Source of the DNA: Fonsecaea monophora
Taxonomy: Eukaryota; Ascomycota; Eurotiomycetes; Chaetothyriales; Herpotrichiellaceae
Length of the DNA: 64,000 bases
Direction of reading: 5' to 3'
Assembly: GCF_001642475.1 (NCBI RefSeq)
Contig: NW_019174043.1
Span: 1 to 64,000 of the forward strand
Positions 23,126 to 33,769 of this stretch are shown in pieces. Within the stretch, counting starts at the first letter, position 1. Each line of letters starts with the position of its first letter. The position numbers and the translations under genes were made by a program. The notes under the pieces were generated by a model, which saw only the letters and a list, made by a program, of their open reading frames with translations, was not told the DNA's origin and did no database searches.

Positions 23126-23423
23126 AGTACCGGTACCGGTCCCAGCACCGAAAAACCACAAGTATATTAGTTTTCTCTCTCTAATTTCCACCACGCAAAG
23201 ACCCCCTTTACGCACACACAACAAGGGCGAAAATTCACGATACCGAATCAAAAATACCGAGTTCGAATCCCGAAATCGATTAAAAAGTCGACATCAACCG
23301 CACTGTAGTATAAACTCCGTAGTAAAACCGGTCGGTCGGGGAAAAACCAACCCTGCCAAAACAGGGCGAGTTTTCCTTGTCACAGCCCCAGTAGGTTGAG
23401 CTGTTCTGTGATAAGTTTTTTGC
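23126..23423 (+). repeat. Dispersed structured repeat, copy 2 (Pol III-like)
   Basis: The second copy, 4.4 kb from the first and in the same orientation. The B-box match is GTTCGAATCC within GAGTTCGAATCCCGA. The 3' part contains CGTAGTAAAACCGGTCGGTCGG, the hairpin AAAAC-CAA-CCCTG / CAGGG-CGA-GTTTT, then GTTGAGCTGTTCTGTGATAAG and T6. No coding potential is conserved between copies. Confidence 0.7.
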
Positions 23424-24093
23424 TGCTGGGCCGAGCTGGGGAGCTGGGTGGCCGGCCTGGGAAAACATCTCCGGAGGATAAAATCTAACTTGGACCTGCG
23501 ATACAGCGGTGTATGATGTACGCACATAACTTCAATTCAATTCAATTCCCATGCCGTCCCACCCCATGCGTACCCGCAAGCAAGGCTAAATGTATCTCAG
23601 ATATATCTCGACGAGATTGATGAAACGCCTTCCAGGTCCCAGGGACGAATCCAAAAGGCACAAGTGCTCTATGATGCTGTATGGCCATGCATGCAATACC
23701 CACTCAAATAAATAGAACAAGTTGGCAGATCCCATCCAATGCAGTGTCACTCGTATCCTCGAGTCGATAACACAAACTTGTATATATATGTACAGGAGAA
23801 TCGTGGTTGGAAAACGACAAAAGGCATCCGACATCCGGGACCGATCGACCGTAAAGGGGTATTGAAGTGAAGAAGCAGAAACACCCGGCTCATGAAACAT
23901 TGCAACCATCGTGTGTATATCAAAACGCCTACGACAACATGACGAGGCTTCCGCAACAGAAAAGGGACAAGGACTCTCGAAAGTTTGCGAGCATCGACGA
24001 CCAGTCTTTGTGGCCTTGCGGATTCCGCAGTGGGGGGGCAAAGTGTGTCGTCGCATCGTGGACATCGTAGCGGGAAGATTCAGGACTGCGCCT

Positions 24094-25797
24094 TTAGCCG
24101 ACCTTCCAGGAAATCTCGCCGCACTCTGATCGGGTCGCGCTGAATTTCTCGACCCGCTCAGTCATCCAGCCCGACATGTACTCCTCTTTGGGGTCGACCG
24201 GCCGACCCATCCTGATAGAGTGGCTCAGTTTGCAGGTTCCGGGGTGCCAGGCAAATTGCATGCACTGCACATCCTTGTCGCAGACCACGCGGCAGTCCTC
24301 AAAGGACTCGACGGACTTCTTCTCGGCCTCCGAAAGGTCATCCCACATCTTTTGTTTCTCTTCATCATTCTTCCAATCCCAGTCGTTGTCTTCTTTGACA
24401 TGGTCCTCCTTGGGCTCCGTAAATGTCTTGTCCGCAGCCAGGTTGTTCCAGTCCTTCTTCTCTTTGCTGATGTGGGGGCGGACAAAATCTTCAAAGACAT
24501 CTTTGTAGAGGTAGGGAACGGCGCCGGGGTCTTCGTCGTCCCATGTCTTGTTGAGCCACTCCTTTTCAAACTGCCAGAGCGCTTCCACCTCGTACGAATG
24601 CACATGGTGCCAGGTGATTGCCGGAGTGCACCACACACCATCGGACCAGATGAAGCCGGAGGGAGGGTCGACTTGGAACATGGGCCAGGCACCGCTGACG
24701 CTGACTCCGGCTTGGTCCATGGCCACCCCCAGCATCACATCACCGCAGCAGATTGTAGAAGTCTCCTTTTCCCAATCAGCAATCTTTTCAGGTGTGCGAA
24801 TGTCTTCGAATTTCTTGACCGCATTGCGGGATAACAGATAGCCTGTGCCACCTTGCGCAAACGCCGTAGGGCCATGCCAATAGACGCAGCCTGCGTAGAG
24901 CGGTTCGTCTGGATCCATGCGGTCGAGGAGAAGCAGGAGATTGGCCCAGCTGAGATATGTGTCGGCATCGATCGTGACAAACCATTCGGCATCAGGGTAT
25001 TTCAGGTAGGCCTTGTGCAGCATGGGGATGTTTTTCCATTTATCCAGCGCCCAGGCCTTGTCGGATCCCAGCACGCTCACGTCGCCGTGCGCAACATGGG
25101 CCGCGTGGACCTCGTTGTAGAAGTGGAAGTCGTCGTGGTTTTCTCTGTACTCTTGTCCAATCTCGTCCAAGGCGTCTTGAATGCGGAACTCGCCCACCTG
25201 TTGCTCCATGTCTGAGAAGATCATGAAATTGGGCACGCATTGAGCCAGAGTGACGAGTTGTTCAGGGACACGCGCAAAGACTTCGGTAGCCCCAGTCTTG
25301 ACCATGACCACGACCTTGTCCGCGCCCGGTAACTGGCGGCAGGGCGGGATGTGACTGTCGGAGCTGTAGGAGGGGGTTGACGCGGGGGTATGTTCAGGGG
25401 AGGTAGTTGGTTCGGAGTCCGACTTGGATGCGGACTTGGATTCGCGATGGGAGGCGGATTCAGGCTCGGAATCGGTGTCAGGGCTCGGCTCAGGTTCAGA
25501 GGTCGAGGGGTGTTCCGTGCTCGTCGGCGCATACTCTTCGGGTTGTTTGACCAGGTCGAGGTCTTCCTCGACCTCAAAGTACCCGTCTTCGATCTCGACA
25601 TCGGCGACATCGTCGACAGCTGCGGAGGAGGCAGAGCCTGAGCTCTCTCGGAACGACGCGGGAGAACTCAAGCCGTACACGGCGCTCGAGTCAGGATCGG
25701 GGAGGTAGTAGGATCGGAAGAGGAAGAGGGAGACGAGGGCGACGAAAACGAGGAGAAGCCGCACAGGGCCCAGCGCTCGAGGGAGGGACACGGACAT
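24094..25797 (-). CDS. GT31-like type II membrane glycosyltransferase with C-terminal PAN-like module
   Basis: A single 567-residue exon; the ATG of MSVSLPRALG is used because the 13 codons before it begin at GTG. A membrane anchor at residues 10-30 (VRLLLVFVALVSLFLF) is followed by a Ser/Glu/Pro-rich stem to about residue 150. The catalytic part shows VVMVKTGATEVFARVPEQL, WFVTIDADTYLSW with the metal-binding D-x-D, and GGTGYLLSR, as in fungal fringe/core-1-like GT31 enzymes. The end carries a cysteine-rich segment (EDCRVVCDKDVQCMQFAW...CKLSH) resembling a PAN/apple fold. It is expected in the Golgi, adding a sugar to glycoproteins or glycans; donor and acceptor are unknown. The gene is intact and isolated. 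Confidence 0.85.
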   Translation of the reverse strand: MSVSLPRALGPVRLLLVFVALVSLFLFRSYYLPDPDSSAVYGLSSPASFRESSGSASSAAVDDVADVEIEDGYFEVEEDLDLVKQPEEYAPTSTEHPSTSEPEPSPDTDSEPESASHRESKSASKSDSEPTTSPEHTPASTPSYSSDSHIPPCRQLPGADKVVVMVKTGATEVFARVPEQLVTLAQCVPNFMIFSDMEQQVGEFRIQDALDEIGQEYRENHDDFHFYNEVHAAHVAHGDVSVLGSDKAWALDKWKNIPMLHKAYLKYPDAEWFVTIDADTYLSWANLLLLLDRMDPDEPLYAGCVYWHGPTAFAQGGTGYLLSRNAVKKFEDIRTPEKIADWEKETSTICCGDVMLGVAMDQAGVSVSGAWPMFQVDPPSGFIWSDGVWCTPAITWHHVHSYEVEALWQFEKEWLNKTWDDEDPGAVPYLYKDVFEDFVRPHISKEKKDWNNLAADKTFTEPKEDHVKEDNDWDWKNDEEKQKMWDDLSEAEKKSVESFEDCRVVCDKDVQCMQFAWHPGTCKLSHSIRMGRPVDPKEEYMSGWMTERVEKFSATRSECGEISWKVG

Positions 25798-26129
25798 GGC
25801 TTCTGTTGTCTGATTTCCAGGAATAGAGAAAGACACACTTCAGCCTCTGAGCAAAGAGGTCGAGGTCGAGGTCGAAGGTGAAGAAGACATTGAAGAATTA
25901 CAAAAGGGAGCGTGCAAGGAGGGCCATTTTTGCCGCAGGTTTGTATGTAGAGGTACACGGTGCATCCATCCCTTTTCAGGGGATTCGTGATTGATAGGCG
26001 CATTTTCCTGAAATTAATTGGCTTGGGTTGCATGGGTGGGGCGGTCGGCGGTTTGATCATCCGATGCTTATCACGGCTCATCCCATTTATAGGCGCGCCT
26101 GAGACCTGAAACTTCCCCCCCAAATGGTC

Positions 26130-26540
26130 CCCCTCACTGCCACCCCTCTAGTGGGTGTCTTAGCTATCTAATCTACCGCCGAGGTGCCTATAAGGGCTCC
26201 CTCGTACGCACCTACAGGCACCCATAGGCATCCACCAGGATCCCTTCAACCCCCCCCTTCGGATGTGTTCCTAGGGGATATGCTGATGCCCATCATCCCA
26301 CCATCCTTCAGTGCTTAACCTCATTAGGTGTGTTTCAAATCGATCCGAGCCCCATGCGACGCCAATCCGACACGTCTATTCCGCTGATGCTCACTCCCGC
26401 CCTTCATCGCCGCCGCCGCCCGCGACGCGATCGCGAACAAGCTATTTTCACTCAAGGCCACGTTGAGACTAAGTTACTTGGTCTCTCCGCTAAAGAAGTA
26501 AGCGACATTGTTAAAATTGAGGTCTCAACTCGATAAGAAT
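26130..26540 (+). mobile_element. Possible relic of a Tc1/mariner-type transposase N-terminus
   Basis: A short frame reads LTPALHRRRRPRRDREQ and then LLGLSAKEVSDIVK before stopping. The order 'LTPAL..., basic, ...GLS-x-x-V-x-x-I-(V/I)-K' resembles the helix-turn-helix start of fungal Tc1/mariner-type transposases. No DDE segment follows and I found no inverted ends, so it would be a 5' scrap only. The flanking 26150-26280 is rich in short CCTATAGG/TAGGCAC-like repeats. Confidence 0.3.
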
Positions 26541-26806
26541 ATCTCCGCGTGATGCCATATCAAGTACGTTAAACTCCCCAATCCCCCGCATATTCCTCGT
26601 CGCAGCGAGAGGAAACGTCGTCAAAGCAGCAATATATGCCTCCCACAGTCCGTCGCCTCTTCCAAGTATTGCATCCCGTGTTCGATTATGTGGATTTTTA
26701 TACCGCGAACAACAGTCCCTCCCCCTCTTTGATATGCACCAATGCCAGTTCTCTGCTGGTCCTTGCACGTGAAGACCCGATGTCTCCATAAACATGTAAG
26801 ATGTCC

Positions 26807-27577
26807 TCACTCTTGACCGGCCTTGCCGCCGCTGGCTGCGTGAAACACCAAGCCGACGTCCCTGGGCGGTTGAAGGGTCCAGTACGACCGCCCCGCCCTC
26901 CAGGAATACAGGATGCACAGGGGCACGAACCAGGAAGGCTGTTCGACTTCCCTGATCTGCTCGCCGTCCCAGTAGAAGCTTGCGGGCGACTCCTCCTCCG
27001 GGGAGCGGAAGTCGAGCGTGATGCGGATCGAGAGCTCGACTTTGCTCGCTGGGTCGAGGACGAGGGCCTGCATCCACCCGGGGAGCTGCGGCATGATCTG
27101 GCGGTGGATCTCGGCTTGTTGGCGGTAGATGGCGCATTCGGTCGTGAAGCGGTCAGAGAGATCGCATCCCGCGCGGTCCAGGTGGGTGGCCGCGTAGATG
27201 TCGTCGTCCTCCCTGCACACGATCGCTCGCAGGTTGGGAAATGCCGCCGTGTCAAGGTACCGGCGGTGCTCGTTGTGCAAGATGATTGTTTGGATTCTCT
27301 TTTCGACGACTCCGGGGATACCGATGTGCTTTGGGCGAGCCCCGTCTTTGCAGATCATGGTCTTGATGCTCCCGGGATAAGGCTTTCCCAGTGAAGGATC
27401 AAGGGGTGTGAGATCTAGCGGGTACGCTGGCTGATGCCAGCAGTCCTTGCCCGGCTCGTTGACATCTGGCTCCACGGTGATGTGCAGTTCCTGTGCGAGG
27501 AAGTTCTCGAAGATGATTGCCGGTCCGATATTCTCGGGAGTATTGATGAAGGAGATTCGCTTTAGATTGTCACCCAT
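26807..27577 (-). CDS. Hypothetical protein, 256 residues
   Basis: A single open frame from a true ATG (MGDNLKRISFINTPENIG). The composition is balanced and globular: LAQELHITVEPDVN, HNEHRRYLDTAAFPNLRAIVC, LPGWMQALVLDPASKVELS and ITLDFRSPEEES. There is no signal peptide, transmembrane segment or recognised domain. Tryptophans are spread through the sequence. The long frame, its coding-like composition and the absence of a longer frame on the other strand support a real gene. A short 3' exon beyond the stop is possible because protein-like sequence continues in another frame. Confidence 0.6.
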   Translation of the reverse strand: MGDNLKRISFINTPENIGPAIIFENFLAQELHITVEPDVNEPGKDCWHQPAYPLDLTPLDPSLGKPYPGSIKTMICKDGARPKHIGIPGVVEKRIQTIILHNEHRRYLDTAAFPNLRAIVCREDDDIYAATHLDRAGCDLSDRFTTECAIYRQQAEIHRQIMPQLPGWMQALVLDPASKVELSIRITLDFRSPEEESPASFYWDGEQIREVEQPSWFVPLCILYSWRAGRSYWTLQPPRDVGLVFHAASGGKAGQE

Positions 27578-28626
27578 GTTTGATAGACGAGGTTGGCTGA
27601 TGCGGGCTCAGAGACAGGATGGTCCAAGCTGGAAGCAAGAATGTCAGTCAGGCTGGGCTGAGGACAAAAGGAATGGATGGAAGATGGGATACCAATCTGC
27701 CACCGGGCATTGAACCTTCTCTCTATATTCTGTCCCCCTTCCCCCTCTCCAAGCAAGGGGTGGACGCATGAGTGCGCGCTCCAGTGGATGTTCACGGCAA
27801 GACTCTCCGCAAGTTGAATCGACCATCATCTATCACCACCATAAAACCACGATCGGGGCTCGCTTATCCTTTCTTCCAGCAAAGCATGAGATCAGGGTGG
27901 CGGCCACTAGTTCAATAACTGGATATGTTAGTGTCTAGCCTGGCCAACCTCCAAGTGACAGCTCAAGTCAGCTAATCAAGATTCGAACAACCTAGCAGAG
28001 GGCTGTCCGGAAGGTGGAGGAGCCGAGTTGACCATTGATCGTATTGGATGAACCCTGGCTGCAGGCTAGGAACAGGTACATGACCGTCAGAGCATGTGCA
28101 TTCGAGAGACTTACGAGGAACCAACTAGAGAGGACGTCAGGTATCCCTTGCATGCTATCTCTTCCTCCACAAGAGCGGCTGAGCTGATGCGGCACCAATC
28201 TAAAACTCTTTCCGTGGGATCTGGACAATAAACGCAAGGGATGAGAAAAAGGTCCAAAGACCCAAGAGTCCAAGAAGCTCAAGGTTGCAAATCACCAAAA
28301 AGCAAGAAACAGGAATCCGGGGGTGGTGGTGTTCTGCCGCACTATGTCTGTTCGATTGAGTTTGCTCACAGAGTCTTCTCTCCACGATTGCTACGTCGCT
28401 AATGCAGGCCCATAGGCTTACAGACTCGCATCATGACCCCCCAATCACCAGCCCTTGACCAGACTCGGTATTGATCGGCCCAGGCCCGCCTTTCGAACAA
28501 AGCATTTTACCGCCGCAACTCCACCGGCAGTGGTTCTGATTGGGCACCCAGACACCTTCGTCCAGGCTAGCTAGGGCTGTCGGCGTCTCAAGACTCCAAA
28601 GGGCACTTCTCAGTCCCCTAGATCCC
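27578..28626. other. Intergenic region, no supported gene
   Basis: Short frames only, no family signal. It separates two minus-strand genes. Confidence 0.4.
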
Positions 28627-29700
28627 CTAGGTGGCTGCTGTTCTGGCCTCAAGCAACTTCTGGGCATCAACTAAGCCGTTCAGCTCCTTGGTCCGCCACT
28701 GAACTGCCTTGCACAGACCGTACAGGCACTTGATCGTTGGCATCGCAACCCCTGCCTTCTCGCCCTCTCTCAGTGCCTCGCCCAAGATGTTCTCGTACTC
28801 GATAAAGCGGCCCTTCCGCCGATCCTGCAACATGCTCGGAGCACAGAATATCTCCATGGGGTCACACTCCACCATGGCCTCCACCAGTGATTCGGGCAGG
28901 TCGACATTGGCCGCTGCTTTGGCCGCCGCACGGATCTCATTCATGGCTGGCCTCACCAGCAAGTCGAGGGGGTTGGCGGGGTCCTGTGCGTCGGAAGCGA
29001 GTCGATAGCGCGTGGTGTCCAGTCCCGTCAGGGCACAGATGGGATTCCACACGGCATTGTACATGAGCTTCCTCCAACGCACAAACAGCACGTCCGGCTG
29101 ATACGAGCACTCGACCTTGCCTGAGGCGGAGTAAATGCGTACAAATTCCTGCGCGGCAGCAACCTGCGTCTGCTCATCTATGTTACCCGACAGGAATGGA
29201 CCAATGAACAGCCTGTCGACGTCGTTTTGAAGGATGTGGCCTGGACTCAGCTCGTCGGCACCCATCAACGACACCCCCGACAGACAAACGTTGGTCGGGA
29301 ACGCCTCCAGCAATGGCTTCTCAATATTCAGTCCATTCTGGATGAGCACAATGACCGTATGGCCCGGGGTCACTGCCGGGCGGATCAAATCGGCCACGGT
29401 CGGCGGGACATCAGGGATATTCTTTGTAGTGACAATGACATAGTCGAAAGGTTTGGTCGGTGATGATGGCGCTGTCACGTCGGGCACCTGGGACAGGATC
29501 TCCGAGGGCTTCCACCCACTGAACTTGCCGTGATCGCACGAGTCGATGGTGAATCCCGCATCGTTGACCACCTTGTAGTTCGACCGCAGCACCGCCGCCA
29601 CCGTGGCCAACCCGCCCTTTTCCAGGTTCACGGCCGTCATGGTGCCTATACCGCCGCTGCCCACGAGGAGAACGCGGGCTTTTTCTGCCTTTTCTGCCAT
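28627..29700 (-). CDS. Ketopantoate reductase family (ApbA/PanE) protein
   Basis: An intact single-exon protein of 357 residues starting at ATG. The N-terminal Rossmann fold shows VLLVGSGGIGTMTAVNL, the usual NADPH glycine motif. The middle contains VTTKNIPD, IQNGLNIE and LSGVSLMGAD, and the C-terminal helical domain has WRKLMYNAVWNPICALTG, matching the catalytic lysine and Asn/Ser region of PanE. Ketopantoate reductase reduces 2-dehydropantoate to pantoate in CoA synthesis. Fungi carry several paralogues, many probably acting on other 2-oxo acids, so the exact reaction is open. It is divergent from the isochorismatase-fold gene with about 900 bp between. Confidence 0.9.
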   Translation of the reverse strand: MAEKAEKARVLLVGSGGIGTMTAVNLEKGGLATVAAVLRSNYKVVNDAGFTIDSCDHGKFSGWKPSEILSQVPDVTAPSSPTKPFDYVIVTTKNIPDVPPTVADLIRPAVTPGHTVIVLIQNGLNIEKPLLEAFPTNVCLSGVSLMGADELSPGHILQNDVDRLFIGPFLSGNIDEQTQVAAAQEFVRIYSASGKVECSYQPDVLFVRWRKLMYNAVWNPICALTGLDTTRYRLASDAQDPANPLDLLVRPAMNEIRAAAKAAANVDLPESLVEAMVECDPMEIFCAPSMLQDRRKGRFIEYENILGEALREGEKAGVAMPTIKCLYGLCKAVQWRTKELNGLVDAQKLLEARTAAT

Positions 29701-30619
29701 TTTTGACCAATTCTTCCCAGTCTCTTATTCCGTCGGTCGGTTGGATGTCGTCAGGGAGTCAGGTCGTCAGTTTGAGCCACACGGACGAGATACTGGCTGG
29801 AGATGGGAAGGTATTGTACAAAATTGTAGAATTTCTCGAGATGTACCCAGGTGCCATGTGCCAGGGCGTGCCAATGATTGGGAACATGATGGACGGTGAC
29901 TTCCGCAGCGCTGGAGATGTCCGCTCTGCCCAATAATTAATGCCGAGGATTTCCGTCCGCAAAGGTCGAGCTCGTCTCTAGAGATTCAAACTACCACGAT
30001 GCCTTTACCAGTCCCACCAGAATCTTTCGGGGGGTGAAGTAACGTGATTTGATTCTGGATTATGCGGCTAATCCGGCGTTGCAGTTGCATCATTCATCCC
30101 GGAACCGGCCCCTTGCAGCCAATGGCAACAAGAGGACCAGGACCATCCCGGGCCGGATGAGTCGCTTTGCTTCTCGCCTGGTTGGCTCCCTTTCATGCAG
30201 GTATATGTATTGCACACCGCTTTCGTTCGGGGGACTTTTGGATTCTTTGCTTGCTTCGCTTTTCTGGGTCTTTGCCTGTCTATCTTTTGCCTGTGTACTG
30301 CAGATATTCAAGATATCATATATCAAACCATCACATCACACAGCTTGCTTGTAGCGTCTTGTTTGAATCTTTGCCGCATCTCCTTCTTGTCTTGACTCTT
30401 GGACTAAGAGCCCAGCACGGCAAGGGCCCAAGGCTGTTGAATCCTTCCTGCACCTGGACCGGGCCACCGAAAGACAGAGGAAGAAGGACCCAGACCGAGA
30501 ATCCAGTGTCGAAACCGGAACAGATCTCAGATACCCGTCGTAAACGTCAAGACCCAAGCAAAGACCCAGACGCGACACAAGACCCCAGCAGAAGTGCCTG
30601 GCCCTCCTCTGCCACAAGA

Positions 30620-31225
30620 ATGACGACCCCCACGGCCCTCTTGGTGTGCGACGTGCAAAACGGCATCGTCGAGCGCATCCCCCTCGAGGCCCGGACCCCG
30701 TTCCTGCAGCGCCTCGCCGACACGATCGCCGCGGCACGCAACGCCGGAGTGACCATAATCTACGTGCGGGTGGCGTTCCGGGCCGGGTTGCCAGAGATAT
30801 CACCGCGCAACGCGTCGTTTGCGCGGGTCAAAGCCCACGCTCAGGCCCTGGCCCAAGTCCACGGCGGCGCAGGAGGCGGCGGATTCGGCGAGAGTGACCC
30901 GTCAACGCAGATCCACGCCGCGGTCGCGCCGCTCGAGGGAGGGGGAGACATCGTCGTCACCAAGCGGCGCGTGTCGGCTCTGTATGGTACCGATCTAGAC
31001 GTCATCCTCCGGAGCATGGATATCGGGACGCTGGTGATCGCCGGCATCAGCACGAGCGGCGTGGTCATGTCGACGGTGCGTCAGGGCGCGGACATGGACT
31101 ACAAACTCATCGTGCTTGGAGATCTCTGCCTCGATATGGACGCGGAAATACACGATGCGGCGTTGAAGGTCATTGCGAAGCAGGCCGAGGTGGTCGGTTC
31201 GGTGGAGTGGGCAAAGAAGTTGTAA
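30620..31225 (+). CDS. Isochorismatase-fold hydrolase lacking the nucleophilic cysteine
   Basis: 201 residues from the ATG of MTTPTALLVCDVQNG. The fold signature is clear: catalytic D11 in VCDVQNG, K115 in VVTKRRVSALYGTD, and the loop AGISTSGVVMSTVRQGAD. In cysteine hydrolases this loop reads T-D-V-C; here the Cys position is V148. The Asp and Lys are kept, as in PhzD/EntB-type isochorismatases, which also lack the cysteine. It may hydrolyse a vinyl ether or have another role; the substrate is unknown. The frame is open upstream to a non-ATG codon, and the chosen ATG fits the usual length of about 200 residues. Confidence 0.85.
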   Translation: MTTPTALLVCDVQNGIVERIPLEARTPFLQRLADTIAAARNAGVTIIYVRVAFRAGLPEISPRNASFARVKAHAQALAQVHGGAGGGGFGESDPSTQIHAAVAPLEGGGDIVVTKRRVSALYGTDLDVILRSMDIGTLVIAGISTSGVVMSTVRQGADMDYKLIVLGDLCLDMDAEIHDAALKVIAKQAEVVGSVEWAKKL

Positions 31226-31744
31226 TAGTCACTGCGAGTTTAGAAAAGCATGGAGATAACTGTCTTAAGGAGAGAGAGGGAGGAAGTGAGAGGGAGAGCA
31301 TGCCGGTATATACTGCAAGGTATGTAGATACAAGCGCTGCCAACCACCCAATGAACCAACCAGATTGGCAATTCCTGCACTTCTGGATTTATGCCTCAAG
31401 GAAAGATATGGAATACTCCATCAATTCTATTGAGCATAGACTTGCAGATAGACCGCCCAGCTAACCTCGCTGCAGGAGTGTGTCGGTATTTGGTGTCGTG
31501 TCAGAAAGAACTCGATTTCGAAGAGGGAGAAAGCTTGGCGAGACGTGATTGGTCAAGACGCACAAGGCTGCAAGGCTGAACGCTTCCGCACTGAGGTGAT
31601 TCAACGCATTGAGGTATTCAACCACCTTCTGCATTCATCACGCATCACGCACGAGACATATACACACGCACATTTAACCGTGGCGTTTTAATTCTATTGT
31701 GGCGAGAGAATCAAGTCCTTCAGACCTTACACGTTGTGTTCTGT
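31226..31744. other. Intergenic region, no supported gene
   Basis: AT-richer sequence after the hydrolase stop; no coding segment with a family signature. Confidence 0.4.
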
Positions 31745-32744
31745 TCAGCATGGCCGATGGCTGGTCACCATTGATCCTGTCTGCGCTTGTTCCATGTCCC
31801 TCGCGCGCACACCATTGTCTCGTTCCTTCTTCTCTTCCTCTGATAACTCCACGTCATTGTAGCAAAACTCAGCTCTTCTTGAATCATTGTAGTATCGGTA
31901 GAGTTCGATCGTCGTCGCTGTGGAGGCCGGCCATTTCGAGTTGGCGGGAAGGTGGTGGCGCCACGTCTTCCGGGTCGGCCCAACGTTACAGGACAGGACG
32001 TAGGTCATAATCAAAAGAGAGACACGATATGTGGTGTGTGAAGAGGATATAATGGGCGAGGTGACCGTCGTGATCATGGTCATGGGATTGAAATGGGGTA
32101 AATGTGCTCTGCGAGTCTTCCGAGAGGCCTCACGGATCTTGAACCGACCACCATCCACCAGCTGGGAGCAACCGGTTCCGGGATCGGGCTCTGTCCATGA
32201 TCTCCGGAGTGATTTCGACACACGATGTGGAGAAGGCCTGCGGGAACCTCCGATAGTGCATCCCAGATGGACCTGCGGAGTGTTGTTCTCAACTGAGTAT
32301 CTGCTTGTCTCTCGATACAAGCGGCATCAGCCTATTATCTTCTATTCAACATGTTGTGGCACCAAGCCATCATCCCAATTATCCGCCTCGATTTGGAAAC
32401 GGTCCTTCGGCCGGGCTGTCGACCTCATCGAAGTCGCTGTTCTGCCAAAGGACGACGGCGCAGATGAAACGTTGGGAGCTGGAGGCGGGGAGCCAACAGA
32501 GCTCCTCGGCGAAGATGTGTGAGTCCGTGCTCACCAAACTGCGATTGATGGAGGTGGCGCAAAAAAGGGGGAAGACGGCGGCGCAAAGTTCTCTCAGCGG
32601 GAATGTGCCCCGGGGGGGGGGGGGGGGAAACGGGGAACTCGAGCAACAAGAAACGACGCTTCGTGCCGGCCTGTCGTCCATCAAGCCCGGAGGTTCTGCG
32701 TTAGCGTTTCCATCACTCCCAGAGGGAGTCGATGGGAATTCCAC
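31745..32744 (-). other. Possible broken or multi-exon hypothetical gene
   Basis: Three minus-strand pieces look protein-like but lie in different frames: AEELCWLPASSSQRFICAVV with QNSDFDEVDSPAEGPF (about 32379-32530), a piece from ATG at 32261 (RFPQAFSTSCVEITPEIM, ending GGWWSVQD before a GTGAGG donor-like site at 32133), and ELYRYYNDSRRAEFCYND to the stop at 31745. I could not find phase-compatible introns joining them. It may be a gene with unseen introns or another pseudogene. No family is recognised. A poly(G)16 tract lies at 32612-32627. Confidence 0.25.
32612..32627 (+). repeat. Poly(G)16 homopolymer
   Basis: Sixteen consecutive G on the + strand. Such a run is slippage-prone and a candidate for length error in the assembly. 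Confidence 0.85.
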
Positions 32745-32825
32745 GAGTATTCTCTCACCTGCAGTGATGGGGTTGATACTTTCCGGCCGAGGGCTTAGGC
32801 AAGTGGCCGTAGAGCGGCCTTGTCG

Positions 32826-33179
32826 CTACACATCTTGACGCCTACCCCATAATCCACAAAGGACGTCTGGCGGGCGAATGCTCGCAGGGCGTTGAGGGCT
32901 GCAGCGACATCCAGTCCATTTTTGAGGGGATGTCTTCGTGCCATTGACGATGTGACTGACGGTGTCGATATCTTGACGCGGCGAGAGTTCGACGGGCGCA
33001 GGCTGAAGCCGCACTAGTCTGAAAGGGGCGGTGACGTAAACCTCGGTAAACATTCCAAATTTGTCGAGTATCAATATCACGTCCTGAGACTCATGTTGGT
33101 TACTACGGGAGGGTATTCCACGTCGATTCATTTCTGCTTCACACCTGTTGTTAGATACAGTACCTTCTTTGATCATCAA
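32826..33179 (-). pseudogene. Remnant of an unidentified conserved gene
   Basis: One frame reads LDKFGMFTEVYVTAPFRLVR, then LSPRQDIDTVSHIVNG. Immediately after, the protein-like reading moves to another frame: ARRHPLKNGLDVAAALNALR, then AFARQTSFVDYGVGV. The best explanation is an insertion of one or deletion of two bases near 32945. The frame reported over this stretch continues with low-quality sequence to 32826. The start is not identifiable. Family unknown. Confidence 0.35.
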
Positions 33180-33769
33180 CTCGCGAATTTTCGCTCAATA
33201 GGCCTCTCGGAGTCTCGGAGAGGAATTTCCTGCCTGCGAGAGCGATGAGAAGTATTTTCCAAAAAGTGCAAGACACGCTATTGAACTATTCTGGTCCAGA
33301 TCCATTCTTCCCTACCACGGGTCCCTGGTTGACCGAGTCCTGATAACGATGTTGTCAACATCCTCTGGACCGCAGGACACGTCGCACAGAAAAGCGCTCT
33401 CGATTGAGCCGCATTTTTCAGTCTTCTGTCGACTTGTTCTCTGCTGTTGCTCGGCCTGACTCGGTACAGGTCTAGGAAGTGGTATTCAGTGTCGAAGGAT
33501 CCCGATCATCAACTGCCGAAGAGAATATGTAACCGCAGCTAACAAACGCCTTGGTCGATGTCTGCTTTACGGCCTTGCGGCGACCAGGCATGCAAACGTG
33601 ACCAACTTGCCAAGACCAGAATTCTGAATCTCTGAAACTGCGGCAACTGGTCATGCAATACTAGATCGACAGGGAGATCATACGTCTGCTTCTACCAAGG
33701 TTGAAGCTCTCTTGTTTATTTCAATCGATGACACATAGTCGCGTCGTCCACTAGCCCTTACCGCCATTC

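Noticed and set aside
23258..23275. Possible tRNA gene at the GTTCGAATCC match
   Set aside because: No acceptor stem, D-arm or anticodon arm can be folded around it; only the B box fits, so it is described as part of a repeat.
28627..31225. Biosynthetic cluster formed by the PanE-like and isochorismatase-like genes
   Set aside because: They are divergent neighbours of unrelated chemistry with no core synthase, P450 or regulator beside them.
32305..32838. 177-codon + strand frame spanning the poly(G) tract
   Set aside because: It opens from a non-ATG codon and passes through a homopolymer, and the opposite strand looks more protein-like.
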